The notes beneath the pieces were generated by a model that was given only the letters and a program-made list of their open reading frames with translations, ran no database searches and was not told the origin of the DNA. 56,111 bases of DNA from an uncultured Prevotella sp. (lineage in GTDB: Bacteria > Bacteroidota > Bacteroidia > Bacteroidales > Bacteroidaceae): positions 1 to 56,111 of the forward strand of contig UQWP01000009.1 of assembly GCA_900544825.1 (NCBI GenBank). Reading direction: 5' to 3'. Shown one piece after another: positions 8,153-16,500 of this stretch (within the stretch, counting starts at the first letter, position 1; each line of letters starts with the position of its first letter). A program made the position numbers and the translations under genes.

Positions 8153-8729
8153 TTGCTCGCTTTATCGTGTTACGACAAAAAATGAGCTTGATTCTTTCTG
8201 TTGTGGCGATGAAGACCTTGATGATTTCTTTCATCAAGAGGCTTGTCTCTATGATGGACAATTATTGGGGAAAACATATTTCTTTGCTACAGAAAGAAGT
8301 GGTAGGAATGAAATAGTCTGTGCCTTTACTCTGGCTAACGACAGCATCAAGGCAGCTTTAATTCCAAATGCTTCAAGAAACAAAATACAAAGGAAAATTC
8401 CGAATTCCAAAAGAACAAGAAGTTATCCGGCCGTATTGATAGGAAGACTTGGTGTTGCCAAGGATTTTCAAGGTACTCATGATGGTATTGGATCCCAAGC
8501 GATAGACTATATCATATCTTGGTTTTTATTGCCAGACAACAAGACTGGTTGCCGTTTCATAGTTGTTGATGCTTACAATAAGGAGAATGTGCTTCACTTT
8601 TATGAAAAAAATGGTTTCAAATTCTTGTACTCTACAGAGAGTTTGGAGAAAGAGGCGAATCATATTCCTGAAGATGAGCACTTGGAGTCAAGGATGATGT
8701 ATCTTGATCTGTTGGGATATATAAGATAA
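8124..8729 (+). CDS. GNAT family N-acetyltransferase, TacT/AtaT-toxin-like
   Basis: 201 residues. The N-terminal FCCGDEDLDDFFHQEA matches the 'F.CG...LD.FL...A' opening of GNAT toxins that acetylate aminoacyl-tRNA (TacT, AtaT, ItaT). Acetyl-CoA site: PAVLIGRLGVAKDFQGTHDG, with the 'GRLAVd..~QGkGiG' pattern in which the usual third position is changed (QGTHDGIG). C-terminal FIVVDAYNKENVLHFYEKNGF is the standard beta5-alpha4 'A..N..a..fYek~GF' motif. The 29-bp overlap with the small ORF upstream supports cotranslation. Whether it is toxic or a metabolic acetyltransferase is not settled by sequence; TA is the better reading from the N-terminal motif and gene arrangement. Confidence 0.8.
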   Translation: MEERVLLQSNCSLYRVTTKNELDSFCCGDEDLDDFFHQEACLYDGQLLGKTYFFATERSGRNEIVCAFTLANDSIKAALIPNASRNKIQRKIPNSKRTRSYPAVLIGRLGVAKDFQGTHDGIGSQAIDYIISWFLLPDNKTGCRFIVVDAYNKENVLHFYEKNGFKFLYSTESLEKEANHIPEDEHLESRMMYLDLLGYIR

Positions 8730-8755
8730 ATATTGGTCAGGATAAATGATTATAT

Positions 8756-8786
8756 CCCCAACCTTATGCGGGACATAAGATTGGGG
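8756..8786. terminator. Hairpin between convergent transcripts
   Basis: Arms CCCCAACCTTATG (8756-8768) and CATAAGATTGGGG (8774-8786) with a 5-base loop. The one imperfect pair is C/A on the plus strand but G/U on the minus strand, so the fold suits the leftward transcript better and probably ends the amidase operon. Only a weak T-rich tail follows on either side. Confidence 0.55.
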
Positions 8787-8820
8787 AGTGAAAATGAAAG
8801 TATGAGAAGAGTATGGAGAA

Positions 8821-9246
8821 TTATATGTGGAAATGGATAGAGGAGAGCCACTTCTTGACATTAAAACAGGGACACTCCTTGTGAACGCCAGGGAGATCTC
8901 TATGACCCAGAATCTCGGCTTCAGGATAGTCGATACAGAGACTCTTCAGAAGCTCTCGCATCGCTGCCTTCTGCGCTGGTGTGCGGGTGTCGGCAGGACG
9001 GGCTTCGGCATCCAGACCACCCTCGTAACAGATGCCGATGCTGTGGGCGTTGTAATGACGGGCATGAGCTCCAGGCTCCGACTCCGGACGGCACGGATAA
9101 ATCACTCCGTCCTTCGTGATGTAATAGTGATAACCGATGTCTCGGAAACCACGCGCTAAATGACATGCCTCCAATTCGCCTACCGTGAAGTCCTGGGTAA
9201 CTCGGGTGGCACTGCAGTGGATGACGATTAAATTGATCTTTCTCAT
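8821..9246 (-). CDS. N-acetylmuramoyl-L-alanine amidase (T7 lysozyme-like, Amidase_2)
   Basis: 141 residues, a single Amidase_2/PGRP domain that would cut the bond between muramic acid and L-Ala of peptidoglycan. Zinc ligands are visible: H10 in LIVIHCSATR, the late H in EILGHRDLPG, and C in KECPCFNVKKWL. The YHYYI and SIGICYEGG strands are also typical. No signal peptide, as in phage endolysins, so export would need a holin, lysis or another route. It is the last gene of a leftward cassette with the smalltalk peptide, HU-like protein, DUF4248 and VirE-like primase. In gut Bacteroidales this set often travels together (recollection). Confidence 0.9.
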   Translation of the reverse strand: MRKINLIVIHCSATRVTQDFTVGELEACHLARGFRDIGYHYYITKDGVIYPCRPESEPGAHARHYNAHSIGICYEGGLDAEARPADTRTPAQKAAMRELLKSLCIDYPEAEILGHRDLPGVHKECPCFNVKKWLSSIHFHI

Positions 9247-9270
9247 TGCGCTTGTTTTTTAATGTGTTTA

Positions 9271-9290
9271 ATGTTTAATGTTAAGTGTTA
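9271..9290. repeat. Intergenic 20-bp repeat, copy 1
   Basis: ATGTTTAATGTTAAGTGTTA, identical to 26155-26174. Here it lies just past the stop codon of the smalltalk peptide and before the amidase gene on the minus strand. A/T-rich spacers of this form are frequent between genes in this group of bacteria (recollection). Confidence 0.75.
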
Positions 9291-9292
9291 AA

Positions 9293-9391
9293 TTACAGTC
9301 CCTTGCAGCTCTGCACGCAGATGGCAGAGGCAATGGCGGTAAGTACTGTGATGATAAGATTGATGATCTTCTTGATGGTTTCTTTTCTCAT
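9293..9391 (-). CDS. Smalltalk-type membrane micropeptide
   Basis: 32-residue ORF beginning at the complement of 9389-9391 and ending at TAA (9295-9293). Composition: basic start MRKETIKKI, one hydrophobic helix INLIITVLTAIASAICV, then QSCKGL. This fits the 'smalltalk protein' family recognised next to amidase and HU-like genes in Bacteroides and Prevotella: about 30 residues, Lys-rich start, hydrophobic helix with LTAIA, and a C-terminal Cys. The family has no established function. Given the neighbouring endolysin-like amidase without a signal peptide, a small membrane protein next to it could act as a holin or pinholin; this is speculation. The gene is short, but its frame, position and motif agree. 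Confidence 0.8.
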   Translation of the reverse strand: MRKETIKKIINLIITVLTAIASAICVQSCKGL

Positions 9392-9588
9392 AGGCTGATG
9401 ATTTACTAAAACTTGATTCAACTAAATGTTCATAACTGGAGAGATATCCTAAGAAGGAAGCTATATGACCCAGGCACCCGTGCAGAGCTTGCTTTTGATG
9501 ATTGTTGCAGATGATTCCTGCCTATTGATGCTCTCGGAATGCCCCTGACGCCATACGGCTCCCTTCTATCGGATGATGCGATTAGCGG

Positions 9589-10152
9589 TTACATATCTAT
9601 GTTGTCGCCGCCGCCTTCATCTGTAGAACCGCTATCCGTGGTTCCGCTGCCACCAGTCTGACTGCTTCCACCTTCAGTCTGGCTACCACCACCTGATGGG
9701 TTGTCCTTGCCGGTATCATCCGGATTACCTGGATTACCCGGATTCTCCGTAGCAGGAGCTGCCAGATTGATGAGCTTGATAGAGGTGTCAAGATTCTCAG
9801 TCTTGAGCTCGCCAGTGGCTCTGGCTCTCAACTTCAGTCCCAAAATGTACTTCCCCACGTTGTAGTTCACCTTGGTAGGAGCACCGCCCTTCACCTTCAG
9901 TCCGAGGGAGAAAATGGCGATGTCGGCAAATTTTACATTTTTGCCCAAAAGGAGCAACTCCTTGGTGCAGGCTGCAGCATCGGTAAGCATACCGAGGATG
10001 GCGCCCTTGCTGTAAGGGGTGTTGTGGCTAGCCATGTGAGCGGCGAGCTCTTCGAGTCCGATGGTCTCATCGGATACTACTCGTGGAAACCATTTGCCGT
10101 AAGCTTCGGCAATCTTCTGGTTCGTGTTCTGGTATAAGACAATTCTGATCAT
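9589..10152 (-). CDS. HU-like DNA-binding protein with disordered C-terminal tail
   Basis: 187 residues. Residues 1-~130 match the Bacteroidetes HU-related family (HU-rel type): MIRIVLYQNTNQKI, then GLEELAAHMASHNTPYSKG (helices of the dimer body) and VNYNVGKYILGLKLRARA in place of the DNA arm. Residues ~135-187 are a Gly/Ser/Asn/Pro-rich tail with many acidic residues near the end (STDEGGGDNIDM), probably disordered. It would bend or coat DNA in the cytoplasm. It lies between DUF4248 and the smalltalk peptide; the gaps on either side (about 185 and 197 bp) contain no further convincing gene. HU-related proteins of this type often accompany capsule loci and integrated elements in Bacteroides. 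Confidence 0.85.
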   Translation of the reverse strand: MIRIVLYQNTNQKIAEAYGKWFPRVVSDETIGLEELAAHMASHNTPYSKGAILGMLTDAAACTKELLLLGKNVKFADIAIFSLGLKVKGGAPTKVNYNVGKYILGLKLRARATGELKTENLDTSIKLINLAAPATENPGNPGNPDDTGKDNPSGGGSQTEGGSSQTGGSGTTDSGSTDEGGGDNIDM

Positions 10153-10337
10153 AACGTTTAAATTGTTTGATTATTAAAGTTAATTGGCGCTGCGCATTGC
10201 CCGTGGTTCTTTCTGAATCACAATGCAAAGATACAACATTCAGAATCCGCCATTCACGGTTTCTCACGTTTACTCACGTTTTCTCACTGATTTTCACGTC
10301 TTTTTCTGAAGATTTGTCCAGAAGGATGATTTTCTTC

Positions 10338-10547
10338 CTATGGCTCGCCCAGATAGTCGAAGATGTGGGCAACCTGCATCGGACTGAATTCCTTCGACCA
10401 TTTGGTGTAGCCGCTCTTCACCAGAGCATCGTGGAGAGGCTTGCAGCGGTTGATCCATCTTCTGAGATGGGCACTTGCCACTTCGGGAGTGGCGTCAGGG
10501 AAATACTCAAGAGCTAACTCTTGCTTGGAATAACATTTCTGTTCCAT
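10338..10547 (-). CDS. DUF4248 family protein
   Basis: 69 residues, matching the short DUF4248 family of Bacteroidales: MEQKCYSKQELALEYFPDAT, then LRRWINRCKPLHDAL and FSPMQVAHIFDYLGEP. The pattern 'KQELA..Y.P......A...L..WI' looks like a small winged or HTH fold similar to excisionase/MerR-like DNA-binding modules, which suggests a DNA-binding accessory protein; this is inference. It sits immediately after the 22-bp repeats (its start lies 17 bp left of the first unit), so its promoter or leader includes or abuts them, and it may bind them. Confidence 0.85.
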   Translation of the reverse strand: MEQKCYSKQELALEYFPDATPEVASAHLRRWINRCKPLHDALVKSGYTKWSKEFSPMQVAHIFDYLGEP

Positions 10548-10563
10548 ATTGATTGAAATTTTA

Positions 10564-10669
10564 AAGTGACTTGTTTACGATGCCTAAGTGACTTACTTAC
10601 GAGCCGTAAGAGACTTACTTAGGATGGCTGAGTGACTTGCTTAGGATGCCTGAGTGACTTACTTCCGGG
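10564..10669. repeat. Five tandem 22-bp iteron-like repeats
   Basis: Unit starts at 10564, 10586, 10608, 10630 and 10652, an exact 22-bp period. The consensus is AAGTGACTTACTTAGGATGCCT, with changes mostly in the last third (for example TTTACGATGCCT, TTACGAGCCGTA, TTAGGATGGCTG); the fifth unit is incomplete. Period and number resemble replication iterons (two helical turns), and the array lies beside a VirE-type primase/helicase gene and a possible small DNA-binding protein. It could equally be an operator array or attachment site. Confidence 0.85.
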
Positions 10670-10803
10670 TGACAGGGTGACACCGGTGACGGGGTTTTCT
10701 TGAAATCTCTCTCACGTAGGCGGGCGGGAGGCTTTCTGGAAAATTTTTCCTGCCTGCCCGCGTGAGAGAAAGTTTTAGAAAACAGGTGTCACCGCCGTCA
10801 CCC
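10667..10803. repeat. Long imperfect inverted repeat after the VirE-like gene
   Basis: Left arm about 10667-10731 and right arm about 10749-10803. They share GGTGACACC/GGTGTCACC, GTTTTCT/AGAAAAC, TCTCTCACG/CGTGAGAGA and GGCGGGCGGGAGG/CCTGCCTGCCCGC, with small bulges and a 17-base loop containing A-rich then T-rich tracts. As RNA it would be a very stable hairpin directly after the stop of the VirE-like gene on the minus strand. It could terminate or attenuate that transcript before DUF4248, or be a DNA cruciform beside the iterons. Confidence 0.8.
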
Positions 10804-10807
10804 GTCA

Positions 10808-12922
10808 TCAGAATGGGAGATTGCCGCTGGCATCGATACCCTGGGAAATCTGATAGTTCCTGATCTCTTCTGCCGTACGGATGATGGCGACGAAACCACG
10901 ACTGTGCTTGGTGCGTAACCTATTGAAACCCAGGTCTCCGAATGCCTTGCTGATCTTCTGGCTGCTCAGCTTCTGAGTGATGTTGCAGCCGATGATCTGC
11001 ATCGCCCTGGCTACGGACACAAACTCCCCAGTCTCTCCCTCCGAAGGCTTCCGGAAGTAGAGATCCACCAGTTCCTGTTCGAGGCGTGGCGTCTCGAATT
11101 TGCTGTTGTGCCGGTTCTGCCGCTCTATCTCTTCATCCGTAAACCAGTAGCGGTAGCCGCTCTTGTAGAGGGCGTAAGCCTGGGCATAGATGCCGGGATG
11201 ATTGAAGGGATGCTGGCGAGGGGAGACGATGCTCTCTACCTCGAAAGGCAGCCAGCGGCGGGTTCCCGTAGGATCGTTCAAAAACTCGGGATTGTTGCCC
11301 GTACCGCAGAAGCTGTTGATATGCTTGCGCTGCTCGGCATAGTGGGCATAGGCGGCTCGCTCGTTGATATACTGCATCGTCACCGCTGCCTTCAGCTGGT
11401 TCATCTCCGAGGCTGACATCGTATCCAGCTCTTCGCAGCAGATGAGGGCGTACTGCGAGAGGGCGATGAGGTCATCCTTCGTCATTCTCTTGGCATTGGT
11501 CTTCGTGTAGAAGTACTGCTTCAGCTCAGCCGGAAGGAGATAGTTGAACCAGGTGGTCTTGTTGGCACCCTGTCTTCCGATATAGACCAGGATGACATTG
11601 TTCACCGCCTCTGGGTCCAGCCAACCGGCAATCATGCCCACGAGCCACTTCCTCAGGCATTCCTCGAAGCTCAGCACAGAGCTGTCGGTATCCTTCACCT
11701 TCACGGTGGCAGCGAGTTCGGCGATGTAGTCCTTGTCGCCCTCCTTCCAGGGCGGGAGATGGGCGAAGTAATCCTCGAAGGGATTGAATACGGGCGTATA
11801 ATCGCTCTCAATGATATTGCGCATATCCAACTTGTTTACCTTCACCGTGAGCGACATCTTGGTCCAGAGCGAGTTGACGTGACGGTCGAGGAGAATCTGC
11901 CAGCGGGGCGGCTTGTCGGAAGATAGAGAGGCGCCTTCGGGGATTTCCAGAAACTCGTAGCGCTGCGTGATGAGATTGTATCGGAGACGGATATGACCAT
12001 CGAGAAAATTCTTGATTTCCTCGACCGATGCGAAGCGGTTGTCACTGCCGCCATTTCCGCCTCCTCCACCTCCTCCAGATGCCTTTCTGGAGGCGCCGGG
12101 GGTGTTGTCGTAGCAGGACTTGATGACCTGCTCCACGCCGTCGTATTCGGGAAATTTCTGGAGTGCCCATTCCAGAACGTTGGCATGGGCATAGCGTTTC
12201 CTGGCGAGCATATAGCCCACTCTCATCACATAGTTATTGTGTTTGTTTGGCTGGTAAACAATCTTGTCGTTGTCTAGTTTCGGCTTGATGATTTGCTCGT
12301 AGTAGGTGTTGATGTGTTCCAGTTTCTTCTGTTTCTGATTCTTCTTAGTTGTCTCGGTATGGAATAGGGAGATTTCTTCGGCTGAGAAAGAGATGGCATC
12401 GGAATTGTAGTATGCATCGGGATCGTAGGCGAGTCCACTGAGTCGATTGACGTTCTTGCACTGAAAGTCAGCTTTTTTGCCAATGAGCTGCTGATAGTAG
12501 TCATTGCCCTTGGCGAAAGCGGCGGGGTAGTCATCTCCGAGATAGGGATAGATGACTCGGATACCGTTGCCGCTCATCGTGATGTAGCAGAGCAGGGTAT
12601 GCGGATCGGCGCAGAGCTTCTGCTTCAGTGCGTTGAGGGCGGTGATATCGGGAGGCACTTCGGGGAAGAGCTCATCGAAATCTACGAGAGATAGGTGGGT
12701 GAGTTCCCGGATGTTGTCCTGGCCCTTGCCTCCTTCGAGGTAGCAGGCTGGGGCAAAGAGGGGCGCATCTGCCTTGAAGGTTTTCTTGCCTGTTTGACGG
12801 TAGGACTGGGTGAGAAACTTGAGTTTCTCATCGGTTTTCATAAATGAAACCAGGCTTTCGAGGTCTCCCTGTATGGGAGTCTTGCTGGTCATGTTTTCAA
12901 ATTGAGATACATTTTTTTTCAT
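10808..12922 (-). CDS. VirE-type primase/superfamily 3-like helicase protein (BT4734-like N-terminus)
   Basis: 704 residues. Residues 1-~190 resemble the BT4734/VirE N-terminal module (archaeo-eukaryotic primase-like: LSLVDFDELFP acidic pair and ITMSGNGIRVIYPY with S/G-H-like strand). A glycine linker at 282-293 (nine Gly in a row-like block) leads to the virulence-associated E ATPase: Walker A GRQGANKTT (449-457), Walker B-like ICCEELD (495-500), sensor GTGNNPEFLND and TRRWLPFEV, as in phage/plasmid D5-VirE helicases. A DNA replication initiation role is expected from the family. It heads the leftward cassette from a promoter near 13019 with an operator-like dyad, and no integrase or relaxase is present in this window. 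The domain naming is from memory of family motifs. Confidence 0.88.
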   Translation of the reverse strand: MKKNVSQFENMTSKTPIQGDLESLVSFMKTDEKLKFLTQSYRQTGKKTFKADAPLFAPACYLEGGKGQDNIRELTHLSLVDFDELFPEVPPDITALNALKQKLCADPHTLLCYITMSGNGIRVIYPYLGDDYPAAFAKGNDYYQQLIGKKADFQCKNVNRLSGLAYDPDAYYNSDAISFSAEEISLFHTETTKKNQKQKKLEHINTYYEQIIKPKLDNDKIVYQPNKHNNYVMRVGYMLARKRYAHANVLEWALQKFPEYDGVEQVIKSCYDNTPGASRKASGGGGGGGNGGSDNRFASVEEIKNFLDGHIRLRYNLITQRYEFLEIPEGASLSSDKPPRWQILLDRHVNSLWTKMSLTVKVNKLDMRNIIESDYTPVFNPFEDYFAHLPPWKEGDKDYIAELAATVKVKDTDSSVLSFEECLRKWLVGMIAGWLDPEAVNNVILVYIGRQGANKTTWFNYLLPAELKQYFYTKTNAKRMTKDDLIALSQYALICCEELDTMSASEMNQLKAAVTMQYINERAAYAHYAEQRKHINSFCGTGNNPEFLNDPTGTRRWLPFEVESIVSPRQHPFNHPGIYAQAYALYKSGYRYWFTDEEIERQNRHNSKFETPRLEQELVDLYFRKPSEGETGEFVSVARAMQIIGCNITQKLSSQKISKAFGDLGFNRLRTKHSRGFVAIIRTAEEIRNYQISQGIDASGNLPF

Positions 12923-13018
12923 TTTATCATTTACGATTGTTAGTAAAGCGGATTGTTCCGTTTACGTGATGTTGTGAAAGGAGTTGGGGATAGGTAGTAT
13001 CTCGCTGGTTTCATATCG

Positions 13019-13065
13019 CAAAGTTACAAAAAAAGGTTGAAAGGTCAATTCCCGTAGTGGGAATT
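13019..13065 (-). promoter_or_regulatory. Promoter of the VirE-like cassette with an overlapping dyad operator
   Basis: On the minus strand TTG (complement of 13046-13048), an approximately 19-bp gap, then TAACTTTG (complement of 13019-13026). A perfect dyad AATTCCC-N5-GGGAATT at 13047-13065 overlaps the -33 element. The divergent HTH-like gene begins at 13104, so a bound repressor there would shut off the cassette and could also control itself. Confidence 0.6.
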
Positions 13066-13103
13066 TTCAAGTATATTTTTTAATTTTTTTAAAATAATTT
13101 AAT

Positions 13104-13433
13104 ATGTTCAAGAGTCAAATTGACATTGACATGCATTTATTTGGCAAAACATTGCGCCAGATTATGCATGAAAATGAGATTAATTTCACAGAGTTCGCAG
13201 CCGACATTCAGCTGGGTCCAAAGTACCTTGCTGGAGTCAGAAAAGGTGAGGAAGTGTATAACCACGCTATTTACGTGAGAATCGTGGATGGGCTGAAAGG
13301 CTATTTTCAGAAGATGATTATCCGGATATTAGAGATAAACTTATCCGTGCATCGTTTGGGGTTGAGGTATAGGGGCACACAGATTCCACGGATTTTCACA
13401 GATTTTTGCCCTGTTCGGGCTGTGGAACCTTAA
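13104..13433 (+). CDS. Small XRE-like helix-turn-helix protein, candidate cassette regulator
   Basis: 109 residues as read. The part LFGKTLRQIMHENEINFTEFAADIQLGPKYLAGVRKGEEVYNHAIYVRIVDGL, taken in pieces, follows the XRE order: helix 1 (residues 12-22), helix 2 (INFTEFAADI), turn, recognition-like helix (GPKYLAGVRKG). The last ~35 residues run into a low-quality sequence (CACAGATTCC/CACGGATTTT type) that occurs widely as non-coding filler in these genomes, so the original protein may have been shorter or altered. Divergent from the VirE-like gene, with the dyad at 13047-13065 between them, which suits an autoregulated repressor. Function is inferred. Confidence 0.55.
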   Translation: MFKSQIDIDMHLFGKTLRQIMHENEINFTEFAADIQLGPKYLAGVRKGEEVYNHAIYVRIVDGLKGYFQKMIIRILEINLSVHRLGLRYRGTQIPRIFTDFCPVRAVEP

Positions 13434-13438
13434 AATAA

Positions 13439-13473
13439 AAGGCTGGTAGGAATTTTTCCTGCCAGCCTTTTTT
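13439..13473. terminator. Bidirectional rho-independent terminator
   Basis: Arms AAGGCTGGTAGGAA (13439-13452) and TTCCTGCCAGCCTT (13456-13469) with a 3-base loop and T-run 13468-13473 on the plus strand; on the minus strand the stem is followed by TTTATTTTAAGG. It ends the small HTH gene and the leftward RND operon. Confidence 0.88.
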
Positions 13474-13524
13474 GCTTCTTCTTTATTTGCCTTTTACCTT
13501 GCTTTTTGATACTGTACCTGCTGC

Positions 13525-16500
13525 TTATTCACAGGAAGCCTTTTTCCTCAAGCTATACTTTCCGTGCTTATCGAATACAATCCAATAAAGCACAGGAAGG
13601 ATGGTGGCGATGAGTACCATCGAGATGAGGGTTCCGAAGAAGATGACGGCTCCCATCGGAGACCACAACGTGTTGTTCTCTATCATCATCGGCAATACGC
13701 CTACCGAGGCTGCTGCTGAGGTGAGGAAGATAGGACGCATGCGGCGCTCACCAGCCTGGAAGGCGGCATCTCTTACCGAAAGACCCTTGTCACGGCGAAG
13801 TTCCTCGGCATAGTCGAGCATGATGATACCGTTTCTTACCAGAATACCCATCAGACTCACGACACCCAGAATGCAGGTGATGCTGACATCGAAGCCGGTA
13901 ATCAGGAGTCCTATCGCAGCACCGAAGATGCAGAGCGACATGGAGGAGAGATTCACCAGAGCCAGGCTGATGCGCTTGAAATGGAAGAGCAGAATGAAGA
14001 AGATGATCAATACCGCTATCAGCACACCCGATATCACCTGGGGCATGGTTTCGCCATCCTTTTCTGCCATACCGCCAATCTCCCAATCCAGATCGGTAGC
14101 GAGCGGGAGTTTCGATACTTCCTCTTTCAGTTGGGCGGACAATTGGTTGGCATTATAGCCTCTCATCGGTTCACCGACGATGGAGATGGTGCGTACGCCA
14201 TTGCGGCGGACGATGCAGCCATCGTGCCAGTCGGGAGAAATCTTAGCCAGCTGACGGAGCGGCACACTCGATGTTCCGCCCATCACAGGGATGTATTCGT
14301 TGGCAAGATCGCTGTCGTTCTCCGACTTCAGTACCATTTTCACCGGATAATCGCCCTCCCAGAGGGTGGACATCGGAATGCCATCGCCAAAATGAATGGC
14401 AAGATCGGCAGAGAGCAGCGTCTTGTTCACACCCAGACGGTTGGCCTCGGTAGCATCCGGCGTAACCCGGATGCCCGGCAACGGCTCCTCGAAATTGGTG
14501 CGGATCAGATTGATACCTTCTATCTGATGCATGCAGGCGGATATCTTTCTGGCGGCTGTCTTCAGATCGCTGATGCTGTCGCCGCTCACTCTTACTTCGA
14601 TAGGGTAGCTGGCATTGTTGTAATCCATCTGCTTGAAGCGGATGTAGCAATCCGGGAAGTAGTTGGAGTAGCGGTCGGCATATCGGTCGAGTACCTCTTC
14701 GGTGGCACCGTTATCTACCGTATTCACGATGAACTGGGCAAAGTTGGGACCGCCAATCTGCGGAGCGTAGGTGGTATGGAAACGGGGCGAACCTTGTCCG
14801 ATAAACGTGGTTACCGCCGTTACCTGCGAGTCGCGCTGCAGGATGTGAGCCATCGAATCTGCTACCTGTGCAGTTCTATCGGCTGTGGTTCCGTTAGGAA
14901 GATAGAACTCCACGGCAAACTGGTTTCTCTCAGCGATAGGCATCATTCGCTGTGGAAGATTCACGAAGATGACGGCACCGATGCTTACCAGCACCACGCC
15001 CACGATGAGGGTGATGCGAGGACTGGCGAAACAGTGCTTCAACAGCCAGGTGTAACCCATCTGCAGATAATCGAGCGGCTTCTTCCGGGCATTGGGGGTA
15101 GGCTGACTGCTGATGCCCTGATGAATCACCCTATATTGTAAATAAGGTGTAAGCAGCAGCGAAACCGTGAGCGAGATGCTCAGGATGATGAACATTGCCC
15201 AAGGGAACGACTTGACGAAATCGCCCATATCACCATGCATGGTAAAGAGGAACGGGAAGAAGGTGAGCGAGATGCTGAGCGTGGCGGAGAGTACCGACAT
15301 GAAGAACTCACGTGGGGCAGCGATGGCTGCGTGCCAGCGCGACATGCCGTGGCCCAGCTTCTCCATATAGTTGTCGATAATGACAACGGAATCATCCACC
15401 ACCATACCCAGGGTTACGATGAGGGCAGCCAGGGTGACGGTGTTCAGTTCCATACCGAAAAGATAGAAGATGCCCACCGAAGAGAAGATGGTGATCGGGA
15501 TGCTGAGGGCGGATACCTCTGCCACGCGGCGTGGCATCAGCAGGATGACCACGATGATGACGGAGATGACCGAGATGAGCAGTTCTCGGAGGAAGTTGAG
15601 CACCGATTCGCTCACCACCTTGCTCTGGTCGGTGATGGTATTGATATGCACATCATCGGGCAGGGTCTGCTCAAACTCATCTATCGCCTGGTGAACGTCT
15701 TTTCCCATCTTCACGATATCATTGCCCGGTCGCATCTCGATGGAGAGGAGCACGCATTTGTTGCCGTTGCTCTTGATGTATTTGCTCAATTTGGGATATT
15801 CTCTCCTGATCTGGGCAATATCCTTCAGGCGCACGATGTTGCCCTTGGGGTCGGAATAGACGATCTGTTCTGCCACATCGCGCTCGTTGTTGTAGGAGTC
15901 GGTGATGTGGATAGGCAGGTTGAGGTTGCCCAGCTCCAGGTTTCCACTCATGGTGGTGAAGCCCTGTAGGGCGAGCTGGTTGAGCACCTTGTAGGAACCG
16001 ATGCCGTATTTAGCCAACTTGTTCTGGTCCAGATAGATACTGATCTGCTCGTTCTCCAGTCCGTAGGTGCGGAGGTTGGAGATGGCATCGATGCGGCGCA
16101 GCCGGTCCTTCAGCCTGTCGATGTAGGTGTTCAGTTCCCGATAGGTTTTCTGCTTGCTTTCCATCGTGATGAGCAGGGCAGAGGTATCGGCGATGTCGTC
16201 CACTGCCTGCAGGGCGAGAACGCCTGATGGGAGAGACGCCTTGAAGGCCTGCAGTCCGTGCTTGAACTTGCTCCAGAAGGCATCCCTGTCTTCTACATCA
16301 TCGTTGAGTTCCAGAAATACGATCAGCATGCCGTCCTTGCTCTGGGTGTAGGTCTTCTTCTTGTTTACCTCCTTGTATCCGAAGATGAAATTCTCCAGGG
16401 GTTTCGCCACCCGTTCTTCCACCTCATCGGATGTGGCACCGGGATATACGGCAACGCAGGCACCCTGGCGGATGGTGAATTGCGGCATTTCCTGCTTAGG

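Noticed and set aside
8827..9159. 110-residue plus-strand frame over the amidase
   Set aside because: Shadow of the amidase, which has clear zinc ligands on the minus strand.
10564..10669. CRISPR array
   Set aside because: The 22-bp units are contiguous without spacers, so this is an iteron-like tandem repeat. No CRISPR array or cas gene is visible in the window.
13981..15141. 386-residue frame on the plus strand over the RND permease
   Set aside because: Antisense shadow of a certain gene; composition rich in His/Arg/Gly as expected for shadow reading.
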